Below are positions 53,468 through 63,200 of a stretch of DNA of 64,000 nt, piece after piece. Origin of the DNA: CALKJP01 sp046299555 (GTDB lineage: Bacteria > Bacteroidota > Bacteroidia > JACCXN01); NCBI GenBank assembly GCA_046299555.1, contig JBKBHS010000001.1, forward strand, positions 248,001-312,000, given 5' to 3'. The translations under genes were made by a program, and so were the position numbers. The notes beneath the pieces were generated by a model. The model had not been told where the DNA came from. It ran no database searches and saw only the letters and a program-made list of their open reading frames with translations. Within the stretch, counting starts at the first letter, position 1, and every line of letters starts with the position of its first letter.

Positions 53468-54055
53468 ATGCAAATGCAAAACTCGTTAATTAAAATTGCT
53501 GTTTTTGCTTCAGGCAAAGGCTCTAATGCTGAAAAGTTGATTGATTATTTTAACAATCATTCTATTATAAGGGTATCGCTTGTAATAAGCAACAAAGCTG
53601 ATTCTCCGGTATTAAAAATGGCCAAGTTAAAAGGCGTTACGGGTCTTTATTTCAACAAACAAGAATTAGAAAACGGCACTGTTGAAAATTACTTAATTAG
53701 TCAAAAAATTGATTATATCGTATTGGCGGGTTTTTTATTAAAAATTCCGGAAAAATTAATCCATCGTTATCCAAATAAAATTATAAATATTCACCCTTCT
53801 CTTTTGCCTAAATATGGGGGAAAGGGCATGTATGGCATTCATGTTCATAGGGCGGTGATACAGAACCACGAAAAAGAGAGTGGCATAAGCATACATTTAG
53901 TAAATGAAGAATACGACAAGGGAAAAATTCTTTTTCAGGCAAAGTGCAAAATAGAAATGGATGATACCCCTGAAACTTTGGCTAATAAAATTCAAGCGCT
54001 CGAACATCGTTTTTTTGCTCCATGTGTAGAAAAATATATTTTAAATAATGGCTGA
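53468..54055 (+). CDS. purN: phosphoribosylglycinamide formyltransferase
   Basis: Transfers formyl from 10-formyl-THF to GAR in purine synthesis. 195 residues from the first ATG; the promoter position favours the ATG at 53474 (193 residues). Blocks seen: IAVFASGKGSNAEKLIDYF, LAGFLLKIP, INIHPSLLPKYGGKGMYG (catalytic Asn-His) and SGISIHLVNEEYDKG (catalytic Asp). Overlaps rnhA by 8 bp. Confidence 0.96.
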   Translation: MQMQNSLIKIAVFASGKGSNAEKLIDYFNNHSIIRVSLVISNKADSPVLKMAKLKGVTGLYFNKQELENGTVENYLISQKIDYIVLAGFLLKIPEKLIHRYPNKIINIHPSLLPKYGGKGMYGIHVHRAVIQNHEKESGISIHLVNEEYDKGKILFQAKCKIEMDDTPETLANKIQALEHRFFAPCVEKYILNNG

Positions 54056-54512
54056 TATTACCATATATACCGATGGGGCTTCGCAAGGAAATCCCGGACC
54101 GGGAGGTTTTGGAATAGTATTCATATCGGGAGGGCATAGAAAAGAATTTTCGCAAGGATACAGACTTACTACCAATAATAGAATGGAACTGCTTAGCGTA
54201 ATTGTGGCGCTTGAAATGTTAAAAGGAGAAGGTCATAATGTTACCATTTTTTCCGATTCAAAATATGTAGTAGATGCCGTGGAAGAAAAATGGATTTTCG
54301 GCTGGCAAAAAAATAATTTTAAAAACAAAAAAAATCCCGATCTATGGCAGCGTTTTTTACGTATCTATCCAAAACATCATGTTCGTTTTGTTTGGGTAAA
54401 AGGGCATGCAAGCAATAAAGAAAATAATCGTTGCGATGAATTAGCCGTTAAAGCCGCAAAAACCCCCCCTTTATTAATTGATGAGTGGTATGAAAAGCAC
54501 AAAGACAGTTAA
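54048..54512 (+). CDS. rnhA: ribonuclease HI
   Basis: Degrades the RNA of RNA-DNA hybrids. 154 residues: ITIYTDGASQGNPGPGGFG (first catalytic Asp), NNRMELLSVIVAL (Glu), TIFSDSKYVVDAV (Asp) and NRCDELAVKAA (Asp). Contains the basic handle segment KNNFKNKKNPDLW. Overlaps purN, so co-translated. Confidence 0.97.
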   Translation: MADITIYTDGASQGNPGPGGFGIVFISGGHRKEFSQGYRLTTNNRMELLSVIVALEMLKGEGHNVTIFSDSKYVVDAVEEKWIFGWQKNNFKNKKNPDLWQRFLRIYPKHHVRFVWVKGHASNKENNRCDELAVKAAKTPPLLIDEWYEKHKDS

Positions 54513-54522
54513 TCGCTATGCC

Positions 54523-55926
54523 TTAATTTTTGTTTTGTAAATATTTAATAAGTATTAGCGGTAAATTTGCATATAGAGAAATAAATATGGCATTTAGTCG
54601 TTCAGCCTCTTTTATAATATCAGCCGACAACTTTTGATTGTTTATAGCGGCATTACACAAATCGCTAATAAATTGCCATAAACTGATATAATCTTTTAAA
54701 AGTTTTTGTTCCTTTTGAGCCGAAACAAATTTAATATTTTTGCGAGCTTGCTTTTTTGCGAATGAAAAATCGCCTTTTATAACAAAAGCTATGTTTTCTA
54801 AAACTCTCAATTGAATATCAAAGGGAAGATAAAACGTTTTTTCATTTATGGCATATCCTATTCGAATATATTGCAATGCTTTTTTATAATCCAAAATGCT
54901 TAAAAATAATTTGGCAAACGACATGGCGCCTCGGGTAGCGTATATATCCATTTTATTATTTATACACTCCTTAAATTCTTTTTCTAAAATACGCTCAGCC
55001 TCTTTATAATTTTCGTGTATAATATTTAATAAAACATATTGTTCATAATGATAATAGTACCCATACATGTTTTTATCTATGCCATGCTGTAATATATGTT
55101 TATAAATGGCAAGGGCTTCTTTGGTTTGATTATTTACAAAGAGTGCATCGGCATACAACAGATTTAAAAAATGATAAATGTTTATTGGAAAAAAGTCTTT
55201 AATAAAATCTTTTAATTCAATTGCTTTTTTCAAATAAGCAATAACCTGATCGGGGTTTTTATCAAAATATGAATAATAGCTGCAAACTGTTCTATATAAA
55301 TAATATAATGCTAAATAACATTTGTTTTCTTTTAAATAATTTTCGTTTTCAAGTAGTTTAAGAACATCTATCTTTAAATAGCGATATGGATTTTTACGAG
55401 CTGCCGCTATATTAATATCGTTATAAATACAATGGTATTTTATATACTCTTTATCGGCTATGCTTACATTTTCTTTATACTTTAAATAGTTTTGGGCAAA
55501 ACGATTTCTTAATTTTTCATCAAAAAAGCGATAAGGAATATCGAGTAATAAATGAAATCCTTTTAAATAAAAGTCAGATAAATTACTATTTTTTTGTTTT
55601 ATTGCTTTTTTTTCTGTTTGAACCAGTGCGCTTTTAAAATGTGTAAATAATCCTTTGTTTATTAAAAAACGAAATAAATTAAATGGGTCATCAATGTTGC
55701 AGAGCGCTTTGTAAAACTTGTTTAAAAGTACGGAGCAAATTTTGTAATAATGTGTAGAGCTAATGTTGAAACGATTGCAAATTTCTTCGGCATCAGGTAT
55801 ATCTATGTTTTTATGCGAAATAAAAAAAGTTGCAAGTTCTTTTTCTTTTCCAATAAGCCTTAATGCTGATATTTTTTCAATTTCAGCTTCGTTTAAGGTA
55901 TTTATAAATGCATGAATCCAGTTCAC
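54523..55926 (-). CDS. hypothetical helical-repeat protein
   Basis: 467 residues, GTG start, no signal peptide and no membrane helix. It is predicted almost all-helical, with degenerate TPR-like pairs (e.g. QTKEALAIYKHILQHGID and DYKKALQYIRIGYAINE). Rich in Lys, Asn, Tyr and Ile and visibly more AT-rich than neighbouring genes, which could mean transfer or relaxed selection. Family not recognised. N-terminal region EEICNRFNISSTHYYKICSVL has a helix-turn-helix flavour. Convergent with rnhA, 10 bp apart. Confidence 0.7.
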   Translation of the reverse strand: MNWIHAFINTLNEAEIEKISALRLIGKEKELATFFISHKNIDIPDAEEICNRFNISSTHYYKICSVLLNKFYKALCNIDDPFNLFRFLINKGLFTHFKSALVQTEKKAIKQKNSNLSDFYLKGFHLLLDIPYRFFDEKLRNRFAQNYLKYKENVSIADKEYIKYHCIYNDINIAAARKNPYRYLKIDVLKLLENENYLKENKCYLALYYLYRTVCSYYSYFDKNPDQVIAYLKKAIELKDFIKDFFPINIYHFLNLLYADALFVNNQTKEALAIYKHILQHGIDKNMYGYYYHYEQYVLLNIIHENYKEAERILEKEFKECINNKMDIYATRGAMSFAKLFLSILDYKKALQYIRIGYAINEKTFYLPFDIQLRVLENIAFVIKGDFSFAKKQARKNIKFVSAQKEQKLLKDYISLWQFISDLCNAAINNQKLSADIIKEAERLNAIFISLYANLPLILIKYLQNKN

Positions 55927-55981
55927 CCTTAATTTTTAGAAGGGCGAAATTAGTAAGATTTTTTACTTTTTGATTTCTTGC

Positions 55982-56263
55982 TCAAAGATATTTTTCATTA
56001 AGAAATTCTTGATATGGGCTCAAATTGGCCATTGCCTGTAATTGAATGTATTTGTTATGAAAATCTCTTTCGCTTTTTTGTTCTGAAAGTTGAGCCAAAC
56101 GATATCTATCAAAATTTTTAAGCGCTGTTTTTTCTTCTTCGCTTAATTGCTGACCGGAATATTCTTTATCTCTTAAATCATTAATACTCACTAAACCGCC
56201 CATTAGCGATGATTTAAGATTTTTGTTGATGTGTAATTTATGATTTTCTGAAGAGGCGGTCAT
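55982..56263 (-). CDS. small hypothetical protein
   Basis: 93 residues, hydrophilic, no signal peptide. Contains NDLRDKEYSGQQLSEEEKTALKNFDRYRLAQL, a predicted helical pair. The end is SPYQEFLNEKY. No family recognised. Isolated between two longer minus-strand genes with its own spacer on each side. Confidence 0.55.
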   Translation of the reverse strand: MTASSENHKLHINKNLKSSLMGGLVSINDLRDKEYSGQQLSEEEKTALKNFDRYRLAQLSEQKSERDFHNKYIQLQAMANLSPYQEFLNEKYL

Positions 56264-56392
56264 TTTAAAACAATAATTTTGCTCTTTATAATACGCAAAT
56301 ATCTACTATAAGTTGCCTTTAAATAATGATTTTATAATAAATTAGACCAACATTTATATAAATCCGATTAACTCATAATAAACATGTTTTTA

Positions 56393-57166
56393 TTAATGGT
56401 CGGCTGTTTTACTTTTTGAAAATAAACTTTTTATTCTAACTGCCGGTACCCAAATGGCTGCTGCCAGTTTTTTAAGTAGAGAAGCGTTTTCTTTTACTTT
56501 CCAGCTTGTTGTTCTTGGGGCTTCTAATGGTTTTTCAACCAAAGTATAGGCATATGATGCAATGGATGTTCTATACCTGCCATCGGGGAAATTAATCGGA
56601 TCGTACCCATGCAAAGTATAACCTCTGCAAAGCATAATGGCTAATCGGTTAAATGGCACGTCCACCTCTGCTTTTTCACCCGTGTCTTTGTGCTCGAGTT
56701 TTAACTCTCCTCCCCACTCTTTTTGCCAGTCTTTATTAAGATATAACAATAAATTCAAATTTCTGAACCATTTATGGTTTAATGGGTGGTAATTAAAATC
56801 GGCATGCATATCTAAAAAACTATTCTTTTTGCCCTGGTGAATTCCTCCGCCATAAAATGAAGCATCAATAAAAACATCTTCATTGGTAACATACTTCAGC
56901 CACTCTTGAAAACGTTTGGAAGTTAAATCTTTATATAATTCTTCAAATTCCGGAGCAATATCTCTAAATTTTGATTTCTCATATTTCTCGGCTGCAAAAA
57001 TATAATCAGCGCTCTTGTTTTGTAGTTCCGGAATTTTATAATATAAACTTTCTATTTTTTCTTTTTCACAAAAGTTATCAATGGCTACATGAGGGAATGG
57101 TTTAGCATTTAAAAATTCCTGACGAAATTTATCTTTATTTGCTTCGATATATGCAAAATCTATCAT
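56393..57166 (-). CDS. 2OG-Fe(II) oxygenase family protein
   Basis: 257 residues. Iron ligands visible: His121 and Asp123 in MHADFNYH, and distal His186 in GYTLHGYDP; Arg199 in RYRTSIASYAY is the likely 2-oxoglutarate salt bridge. FNRLAIMLCRGY is the strand before the distal His, typical of prolyl-hydroxylase-like members. Substrate unknown; such proteins in bacteria often hydroxylate small molecules or protein side chains. No operon partner is obvious; 60 bp from ctaA. Confidence 0.85.
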   Translation of the reverse strand: MIDFAYIEANKDKFRQEFLNAKPFPHVAIDNFCEKEKIESLYYKIPELQNKSADYIFAAEKYEKSKFRDIAPEFEELYKDLTSKRFQEWLKYVTNEDVFIDASFYGGGIHQGKKNSFLDMHADFNYHPLNHKWFRNLNLLLYLNKDWQKEWGGELKLEHKDTGEKAEVDVPFNRLAIMLCRGYTLHGYDPINFPDGRYRTSIASYAYTLVEKPLEAPRTTSWKVKENASLLKKLAAAIWVPAVRIKSLFSKSKTADH

Positions 57167-57226
57167 CTTTGTTGTTTTTATTATTTCTACGAAAATATAA
57201 AAAATTCATTTAAAAAGATTTTCTAT

Positions 57227-58255
57227 TTATTCAAACCTAAGTTTGTACATAAAATAAAGAGTAATGGCAAATAACAAAAATGCACCCAGCTGATGTATTA
57301 CGCCCATTGAAATTGGAACAGCATATAAAATAGTTATCACCCCTAACAAAAACTGGAGTGAAACAATTGCTAATAAAGCCTTCGAGGCCTGCTTGATGGG
57401 TTGAGAAAAGTTTTGATTTTTAACATTCCACCAAATAACAAATACGAATGCCAGAACTAAGTATGCCAATGTGCGGTGCACGAATTGAACGCCCATGTGT
57501 GTTTCAAAAATGGCGTGCAAAAAACTTCCCTTGCTGAAAATATCCGGCACCAACGAATCGCACATTAAAGGAAAAGTGTTGCAAATTTTTCCCGCCCTCA
57601 ATCCTGCAACAAACGCTCCGTAAATAATTTGAATAAGCAAAAGCACAAAAAATGCGTTGGTGTATTTTTTTAATTTCAATGTTTGAACATCGTTTTCTGA
57701 TTTTTTGGGATAGATTAAGCCAAGCGCTACCCAAAAGGTATATCCAAAGGTTAAAAAGGCGGTAGTTAAATGTGCAGCCAATCTATAATGGCTCACCATT
57801 GGATCTTTTGACAAACCGCTTTTTACCATAAACCAGCCTAAAAAGCCTTGAAAGCCTCCCATTACAAATATGATGAGCAATTTGGGCAGCAATTCTTTGC
57901 TGATTTTTTTGGTAAAATAGAAATACAAAAAGGGTATTAAAAAAACTAATCCAATAATTCTTCCAATAAGTCGATGTATATATTCCCACCAAAAAATGGA
58001 CTTAAATTCTTCGGTTGAAAAATCGAAATTTTCATGAATGTACTGAGGTGTTTGCTTGTACTTTTCAAACATTTCTTCCCATTGTGCTTCATTTAGCGGA
58101 GGCAGTGTTCCCATAATAACATCCCATTCTACAATAGATAATCCTGATCCTGTTAAACGAGTTATGCCGCCAACAACCACCATGGTTGCAATTAATAAAC
58201 ATCCTGTAAATAGCCAAATGATGATGGGGCGATGCTGAGAAAATGAACTAGTCAT
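57227..58255 (-). CDS. ctaA: heme A synthase (COX15/CtaA)
   Basis: Oxidises heme O to heme A for aa3-type cytochrome oxidase. 342 residues with about eight membrane helices. Seen: VGGITRLTGSGLSIVEW, YIHRLIGRIIGLVF and THMGVQFVHRTLAYLV (heme-ligand histidines), and a final IHQLGAFLLFAITLYF. It indicates an aerobic or microaerobic respiratory chain. An exact -7 element lies 36 bp upstream. Confidence 0.95.
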   Translation of the reverse strand: MTSSFSQHRPIIIWLFTGCLLIATMVVVGGITRLTGSGLSIVEWDVIMGTLPPLNEAQWEEMFEKYKQTPQYIHENFDFSTEEFKSIFWWEYIHRLIGRIIGLVFLIPFLYFYFTKKISKELLPKLLIIFVMGGFQGFLGWFMVKSGLSKDPMVSHYRLAAHLTTAFLTFGYTFWVALGLIYPKKSENDVQTLKLKKYTNAFFVLLLIQIIYGAFVAGLRAGKICNTFPLMCDSLVPDIFSKGSFLHAIFETHMGVQFVHRTLAYLVLAFVFVIWWNVKNQNFSQPIKQASKALLAIVSLQFLLGVITILYAVPISMGVIHQLGAFLLFAITLYFMYKLRFE

Positions 58256-58290
58256 GTGATTTGCTTTTTAATTATTAGTATAAAGCACTT

Positions 58291-58298
58291 CAAAGGTA
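58291..58298 (-). promoter_or_regulatory. -7 promoter element of ctaA
   Basis: TACCTTTG on the minus strand, exact TAnnTTTG match, with about 36 bp to the ATG. No clear -33. Confidence 0.45.
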
Positions 58299-58403
58299 TA
58301 AATGTTTTTTGAGGAGCTTTGCCACAAGAAAAAAATCTGACTGTTTTAATAATACAGACAATATTTTAGTAATTTGCCTTGTTATTGATAAAAACAATTG
58401 TTT

Positions 58404-59051
58404 ATGAGGATTTCTCGCATAATTCTTTTCTTGTTTATGTGTATTACATTTTCGGGATTTGCCCAAATGAAAATAAAGGGCAATGAAGGAGGAATATTAA
58501 GCCTTGGGGTTAGAAGTACCGCCAGTACGTTTAGCGATGCCGGAGCTAATGGAACAGGCTTTGGCGGTCAATTTAGATTACGAATTGGAAAACGCTTAAA
58601 TACAGAGTGGTTTGCCGATTACATTAATAATGATATTCGAGGAATTGCCAAACGAACAGATGCGCATATTGGTTGGTCGGTAATGTTTTATCCCTTTAAT
58701 GCTCCTGTTGAAAAAGGAAAGTTTGTTCCTTTTTTATTGGGTGGGCACTGTTTTGATTATACCCGATTAAAAGAAAATGATAAACCCTTACAAGGATTAA
58801 CAGGATCTTCTGTGGAGCGATGGAGCTCTGCTGTTCAGGCAGGATTGGGGGTTCATTATCTTGTAAGCGATAGAATTGATTTAACCCTTTCTACTCAATA
58901 TATGTCGCATTTAGGCAATGATATTCATGCCGATGTTCACAAGCATGGTGATGTAAACGAAATTCATTTCTCACATAATCATGGCGGGTCTTTAGAAGGG
59001 CATTTGCTATTTACGCTAAGTGTTAACTTTAATTTGGTTGACTTATGGTAG
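58404..59051 (+). CDS. secreted beta-barrel-like envelope protein A
   Basis: 215 residues from the ATG at 58404 (a TTG at 58398 is less likely). Signal peptide MRISRIILFLFMCITFSGFAQ. The mature part is beta-rich with alternating pattern and many Gly: LSLGVRSTASTFSDAG, FGGQFRLRIGKRLNTEWFADY, GLGVHYLVSDRIDLTLSTQYM. A His-rich loop (HKHGDVNEIHFSHNHGG) lies near the end and could bind metal. Probable small outer-membrane barrel. Overlaps gene B by 7 bp. Confidence 0.72.
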   Translation: MRISRIILFLFMCITFSGFAQMKIKGNEGGILSLGVRSTASTFSDAGANGTGFGGQFRLRIGKRLNTEWFADYINNDIRGIAKRTDAHIGWSVMFYPFNAPVEKGKFVPFLLGGHCFDYTRLKENDKPLQGLTGSSVERWSSAVQAGLGVHYLVSDRIDLTLSTQYMSHLGNDIHADVHKHGDVNEIHFSHNHGGSLEGHLLFTLSVNFNLVDLW

Positions 59052-59650
59052 TTAGATGCGTTGTTCTATTGTTATTGTTGTTTCCATTTATCGTAAATGC
59101 CCAAATAAACGAAAAGGAAAGGGTTCCTAAAAAAGGATTATTGCGCGCGCAGGCCAATATTGCCACCGGAAAATTACTCGCATATAATCAGGGTTCTATT
59201 TACGTTTGTGGCGATTTAGAATATTATTTAGATTCAAAAACTTCGCTTCGAGGTGAGGCTTTTTATTTTATTAATGCGACCAATAAAGGGGCGAATCAAA
59301 AATTAATCATGAACCATTCTATATTTTCAGGAGCCATGTTTCACCTGCCTACCAAAGGAAATCTAGACCCATTTTTTGGCATCCAGCCCGGATTAAGCTT
59401 AACTCAAATAGAAAGTACGTTTTTAGACCAAAATGTACAAGAAAGTTTTGCTGTAAAGTCTAAACTAGCTGTAAGCCCGCTGCTTTCTGCAATGGCCGGC
59501 ATTCAATATTATGCTCCAAAGTTTTTTCATTTGTTTGCCAATGTACGCTATGTAAATGGTGCTCATTTGGGCAACACAGGAAAATATAGTCTGGAAGAAG
59601 TTCGATTTACTTTTGGTTTAGGGTTTAATCTGGCGCTTCTTAAATCGTAA
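59045..59650 (+). CDS. secreted beta-barrel-like envelope protein B
   Basis: 201 residues. Signal peptide MVVRCVVLLLLLFPFIVNAQ. Beta-rich mature part: KGLLRAQANIATGKLLAY, LDPFFGIQPGLSLTQIES and a terminal FTFGLGFNLALL resembling the last strand of an outer-membrane barrel. No named family recognised. Overlaps protein A upstream and, convergently, the mpg gene (11 bp). Confidence 0.7.
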   Translation: MVVRCVVLLLLLFPFIVNAQINEKERVPKKGLLRAQANIATGKLLAYNQGSIYVCGDLEYYLDSKTSLRGEAFYFINATNKGANQKLIMNHSIFSGAMFHLPTKGNLDPFFGIQPGLSLTQIESTFLDQNVQESFAVKSKLAVSPLLSAMAGIQYYAPKFFHLFANVRYVNGAHLGNTGKYSLEEVRFTFGLGFNLALLKS

Positions 59651-60233
59651 TATCTGAATGATTTATCCAAAAACGGTACGGTAAAAGCGCATCTTCTTTG
59701 GCATACTCTACACCTATTCGTGTTCCAACATTAATTTTATTTACTGGAAAAACTATTCCGTGTTCTTCCAACCAAATTTTGTTTCCATTTAATGATGTTC
59801 CGTTTAATTGAGTATGTATTCCTAAAGCCTGACTTACTTTTCCAGGTCCTACAGTAAGGATTTTAGAAAGGGTTTTTGCATTCCTTCTATTTAAAATTTC
59901 CTGAATACCAATATAGGGATATATAGCCCTTATGAGCACAGCATGCGGAATTCCTTCAACGTTTGTTACAATATTAAACAAATGATGCAGGCCATAACAT
60001 AAGTAAACGTACGCCTTCCCTCCTTTATGATACATTACCTCATTTCTGGCTGTTCTTCTTCCTCTGTATGCATGCGATGCTTTATCGTTAATTCCTGCAT
60101 AGGCTTCGGTTTCGGTAATTATTCCTGCTGTTGTAATGCCGTTAAATCGTGTAAACAAAACTTTTCCCAATAAATCTTTGGAAAGAAATACTACATCATC
60201 GTTTAAAAAATAGTCTTGTGGTATTTTAGGCAT
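59640..60233 (-). CDS. mpg: DNA-3-methyladenine glycosylase (AAG/MPG type)
   Basis: Base-excision-repair glycosylase removing 3-methyladenine and related lesions. 197 residues from ATG 60233, giving MPKIPQDYFLNDDVVFLSKDLLGKVLF. Catalytic region TETEAYAGINDKASHAYRGRRTARNEVMY, with the general-base Glu in TETEAY. The C-terminal VNVGTRIGVEY is the DNA-contacting end. An upstream in-frame ATG (60272) would put a terminator hairpin inside the gene, so I reject it. The ATG directly follows the T-run of that terminator. Confidence 0.93.
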   Translation of the reverse strand: MPKIPQDYFLNDDVVFLSKDLLGKVLFTRFNGITTAGIITETEAYAGINDKASHAYRGRRTARNEVMYHKGGKAYVYLCYGLHHLFNIVTNVEGIPHAVLIRAIYPYIGIQEILNRRNAKTLSKILTVGPGKVSQALGIHTQLNGTSLNGNKIWLEEHGIVFPVNKINVGTRIGVEYAKEDALLPYRFWINHSDITI

Positions 60234-60261
60234 AAAAAATCCCCAACAAATTGTTGGGGAT
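60234..60261 (-). terminator. terminator of the type B surface-protein gene, abutting the mpg start codon
   Basis: Stem ATCCCCAACAA / TTGTTGGGGAT (60239-60261, very short loop) then a T-run on the minus strand (60234-60239). It ends the large upstream gene, and the T-run runs straight into the ATG of mpg (TTTTTTATG). mpg would then depend on readthrough or a start within this site. Confidence 0.85.
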
Positions 60262-60284
60262 AAATTTAGCATGTATTCTTAATT

Positions 60285-63200
60285 TTATCTTATGAGCGTA
60301 ACGGTTCCTTTATGCTCATAGGTTTTTCCATCTCTTCTGGTGGCATTTATTATGTAGAAATACGTACCATCAGGGCATTGTGCTCCGCCTTTCTTTCTTC
60401 CGTCCCAAGCCGGAGTTATGGCTGTTTCTTCGTGTACTTTTTCGCCCCAGCGATTAAACACATTCATGGTTACGCTCGATGCGTCTTTAAACTTAACTGT
60501 AAATACATCGTTTTTGCCATCTCCATTTGGTGTAAACACATTGTAAGTTAAAAGCGAATCCAGTACTTCTATCGTTAATGAAGCAGAATCACAACATTGT
60601 GGAGTGTAACAAGCGTAAAGCACCACATTAAATTGACCACCTTCCGTAAATGTATATGAAGGGTTAATGTTGATAGAATCAATATCGCCCGTACCAAAGT
60701 TCCATGTATAAGTTGTTACATCGCCTGTTGAATTATTATTAAAATTAACCAACAAAGGAGCATCTCCTAAAATAGTTGATGCCGTAAAGTCTGCCGTAAT
60801 TCCTAATATTTCGTTTACTATCACTGAATCAGAAGCAACACACCCATTGGCATCGGTTACGGTTGCCGTATATGTTCCTGCTGTTAAATTATTGGCTGTA
60901 TTGGTTGTTTGAACAGGTATGGTATTCCAAGCAATGTTATATGAAGGAGTTCCTCCTGATACAGCAACCGAGGCTGTTCCTTCTGTATGTCCGCATCTAT
61001 TATCAGTTGAATTAAGTAATAAAACCAAAGGTGTAGGTTGTGAAATTGTTATGGTATCTAATTTTTGGCATCCGTTTGCATCGGTAATGGTTACAATATA
61101 CGTTCCGGCAACAAGATTGTTTATACTTGAGTTGGTTTGAACCGGAGTTGTGTTCCATGAATAATTAAATGGGGCTGTTCCTCCGGAAGCTGTAACAGTG
61201 GCTGTACCATTATTTCCTCCATTACATGAAACATTCGTTCCGCTAATATTTGAAGAAATTGGCGTTGGTTGATATACGTTATATTGAGCAGATGTAGTAC
61301 ATCCATTCGTATCGCGAACAAAAATGGTATAATTACCGGCTGTTAAATTATTAAAGATATTATTAGAGGAATAGGTGTTTCCTCCATCAAATGAATAAGA
61401 ATAACCGGGGGTACCACCTGAAGCATTAACCGTTATAGAACCATCTGAATAGCCACCACACGAAACACTATCAATAGTTGCATTAAGCACTATTGCTGAA
61501 GGATTCGTTAATGTATAAGATTGGGTTATAGAACATGTTTGAGGCCCTCCTGAACTACTTGTAATTAATATATTATCTATTGCTGCAGAAGGGTCTGTTC
61601 CTATACCGTCATCATTATTTGTCCAATTAAATCCGATTTGTAAGTTGGGAATGTTATCACAAGCGGCAGGAAGATTAATAGAATATGCAGTCCATTGTCC
61701 TTGACCATTTCCACAAACTTGCGATTTTAAAGAAGGGTCTAATACATTCCAACCCGAGCCTGTATTATAATGCAATGATAAATTATCTATTAACCCTTGT
61801 CCATTGCTTATAAAATTAAAGCTCAAGGTTAAATTTGAATATCCAACAGTAGAAATATTATTGGTGTGTGCCATTACATTTGTTGTAACACAAAACAATA
61901 AAGGACATGCTCCTCCAGCATTATAAGCAGCTCCACCGGTTGGAAAAATCTGGCTTGTAATGTGAAGCGTATTGTTTCCATTATTAGCAACACCACAGCC
62001 GGGAGGAATAACCCCTCCTTCATTATCATTTATAACCCAAAAATTAGCATTGGCTTGATTAACTCCGGTAAGGTATGATAAGTTCCAGTTGGCGGCAGTA
62101 TTAAAATTTTCTTGCCAAACGGTATCAATACCTCCCGAACCAAAAGTTTCGGTTAAAGTTAAGGTATATGTTCCTGCGCATAAATTAGAAATACTTGGTG
62201 TTGTTTGAGCAGGATTTGTATTCCATGAGTAACTTAACGTTCCACCTTGAACCGGAGAACAAAAAACCGATATAGCTCCGTTACAATCATTATTACATAA
62301 AATATTTGAAATATGAACACTATCAATGGTAGGAGCAAAAGGATTATTGATAGTAAATGCTACTGTGTCTTTACATCCATTGGCATCCATTACATAACCT
62401 ATATGGCTTCCTGCCGGTAGATTAGTAATTGAATCGTTTGTTGAATAATTTACTCCATTTATACTATATTGATATGGAGAAACACCTCCACTTCCTGCTA
62501 ATACAACCGAACCATCATTGTTGTTGCAAGAAGCAGAATATGAAGTTGCACTTGCAACAGGTGCCGGAATAACATTAAAATTTAATGTTATTTGAGTATT
62601 TCCTACAGGAGTTCCATTATCTGTAGCGGTTATAGTAATAGCATTATTTCCAATATTAGATGATGTTCCAATAAATTGTAAAACAAGCGATGCAACCGCT
62701 CCTGATGTATTGCTTAAAACGGTAAAGTTTCCTGCTTGAGGCCCTGATGTTGTTATACTAACCGTTTGATTGTTTTCGGGGGCTAAAAAGCTTGCATTAA
62801 TAATTATGGTGTCATTTTCGCAAACATTAGAGGTATCACAAATTCCTGAAGAAAGAGACGTGCCGTTTGGTGTTGAAATATTAATGGTAGCAATAGGAGC
62901 AATGTTAGAACCCGATCCGCAAGCATCAAAATAAAAACTTTGAAAATCTAACCATGAAACACCATCGTTTGCACCAAAAGGGCCATCATAAGCTGTTCCT
63001 GCTTGATCAAAGCGACCAAATTGAATAAAGCTTGTTCCGTCACCGGCATTTGCGCCAACCGTTGCCGGTGTTCCTCCAAAACCATTTGTTCCTCCTGAGG
63101 CACTTCCTGTTGTCCACTGCATATCACCATAGCAAAACATAACATTTCCTGAAGGAACAATAGGGTCGCTTCCATTCGTAATGATTAATTGAAAATCATT

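Noticed and set aside
60234..60272. Earlier start (60272) for the 3-methyladenine glycosylase
   Set aside because: It would place the terminator hairpin of the upstream gene inside the coding region and adds residues absent from the family pattern.
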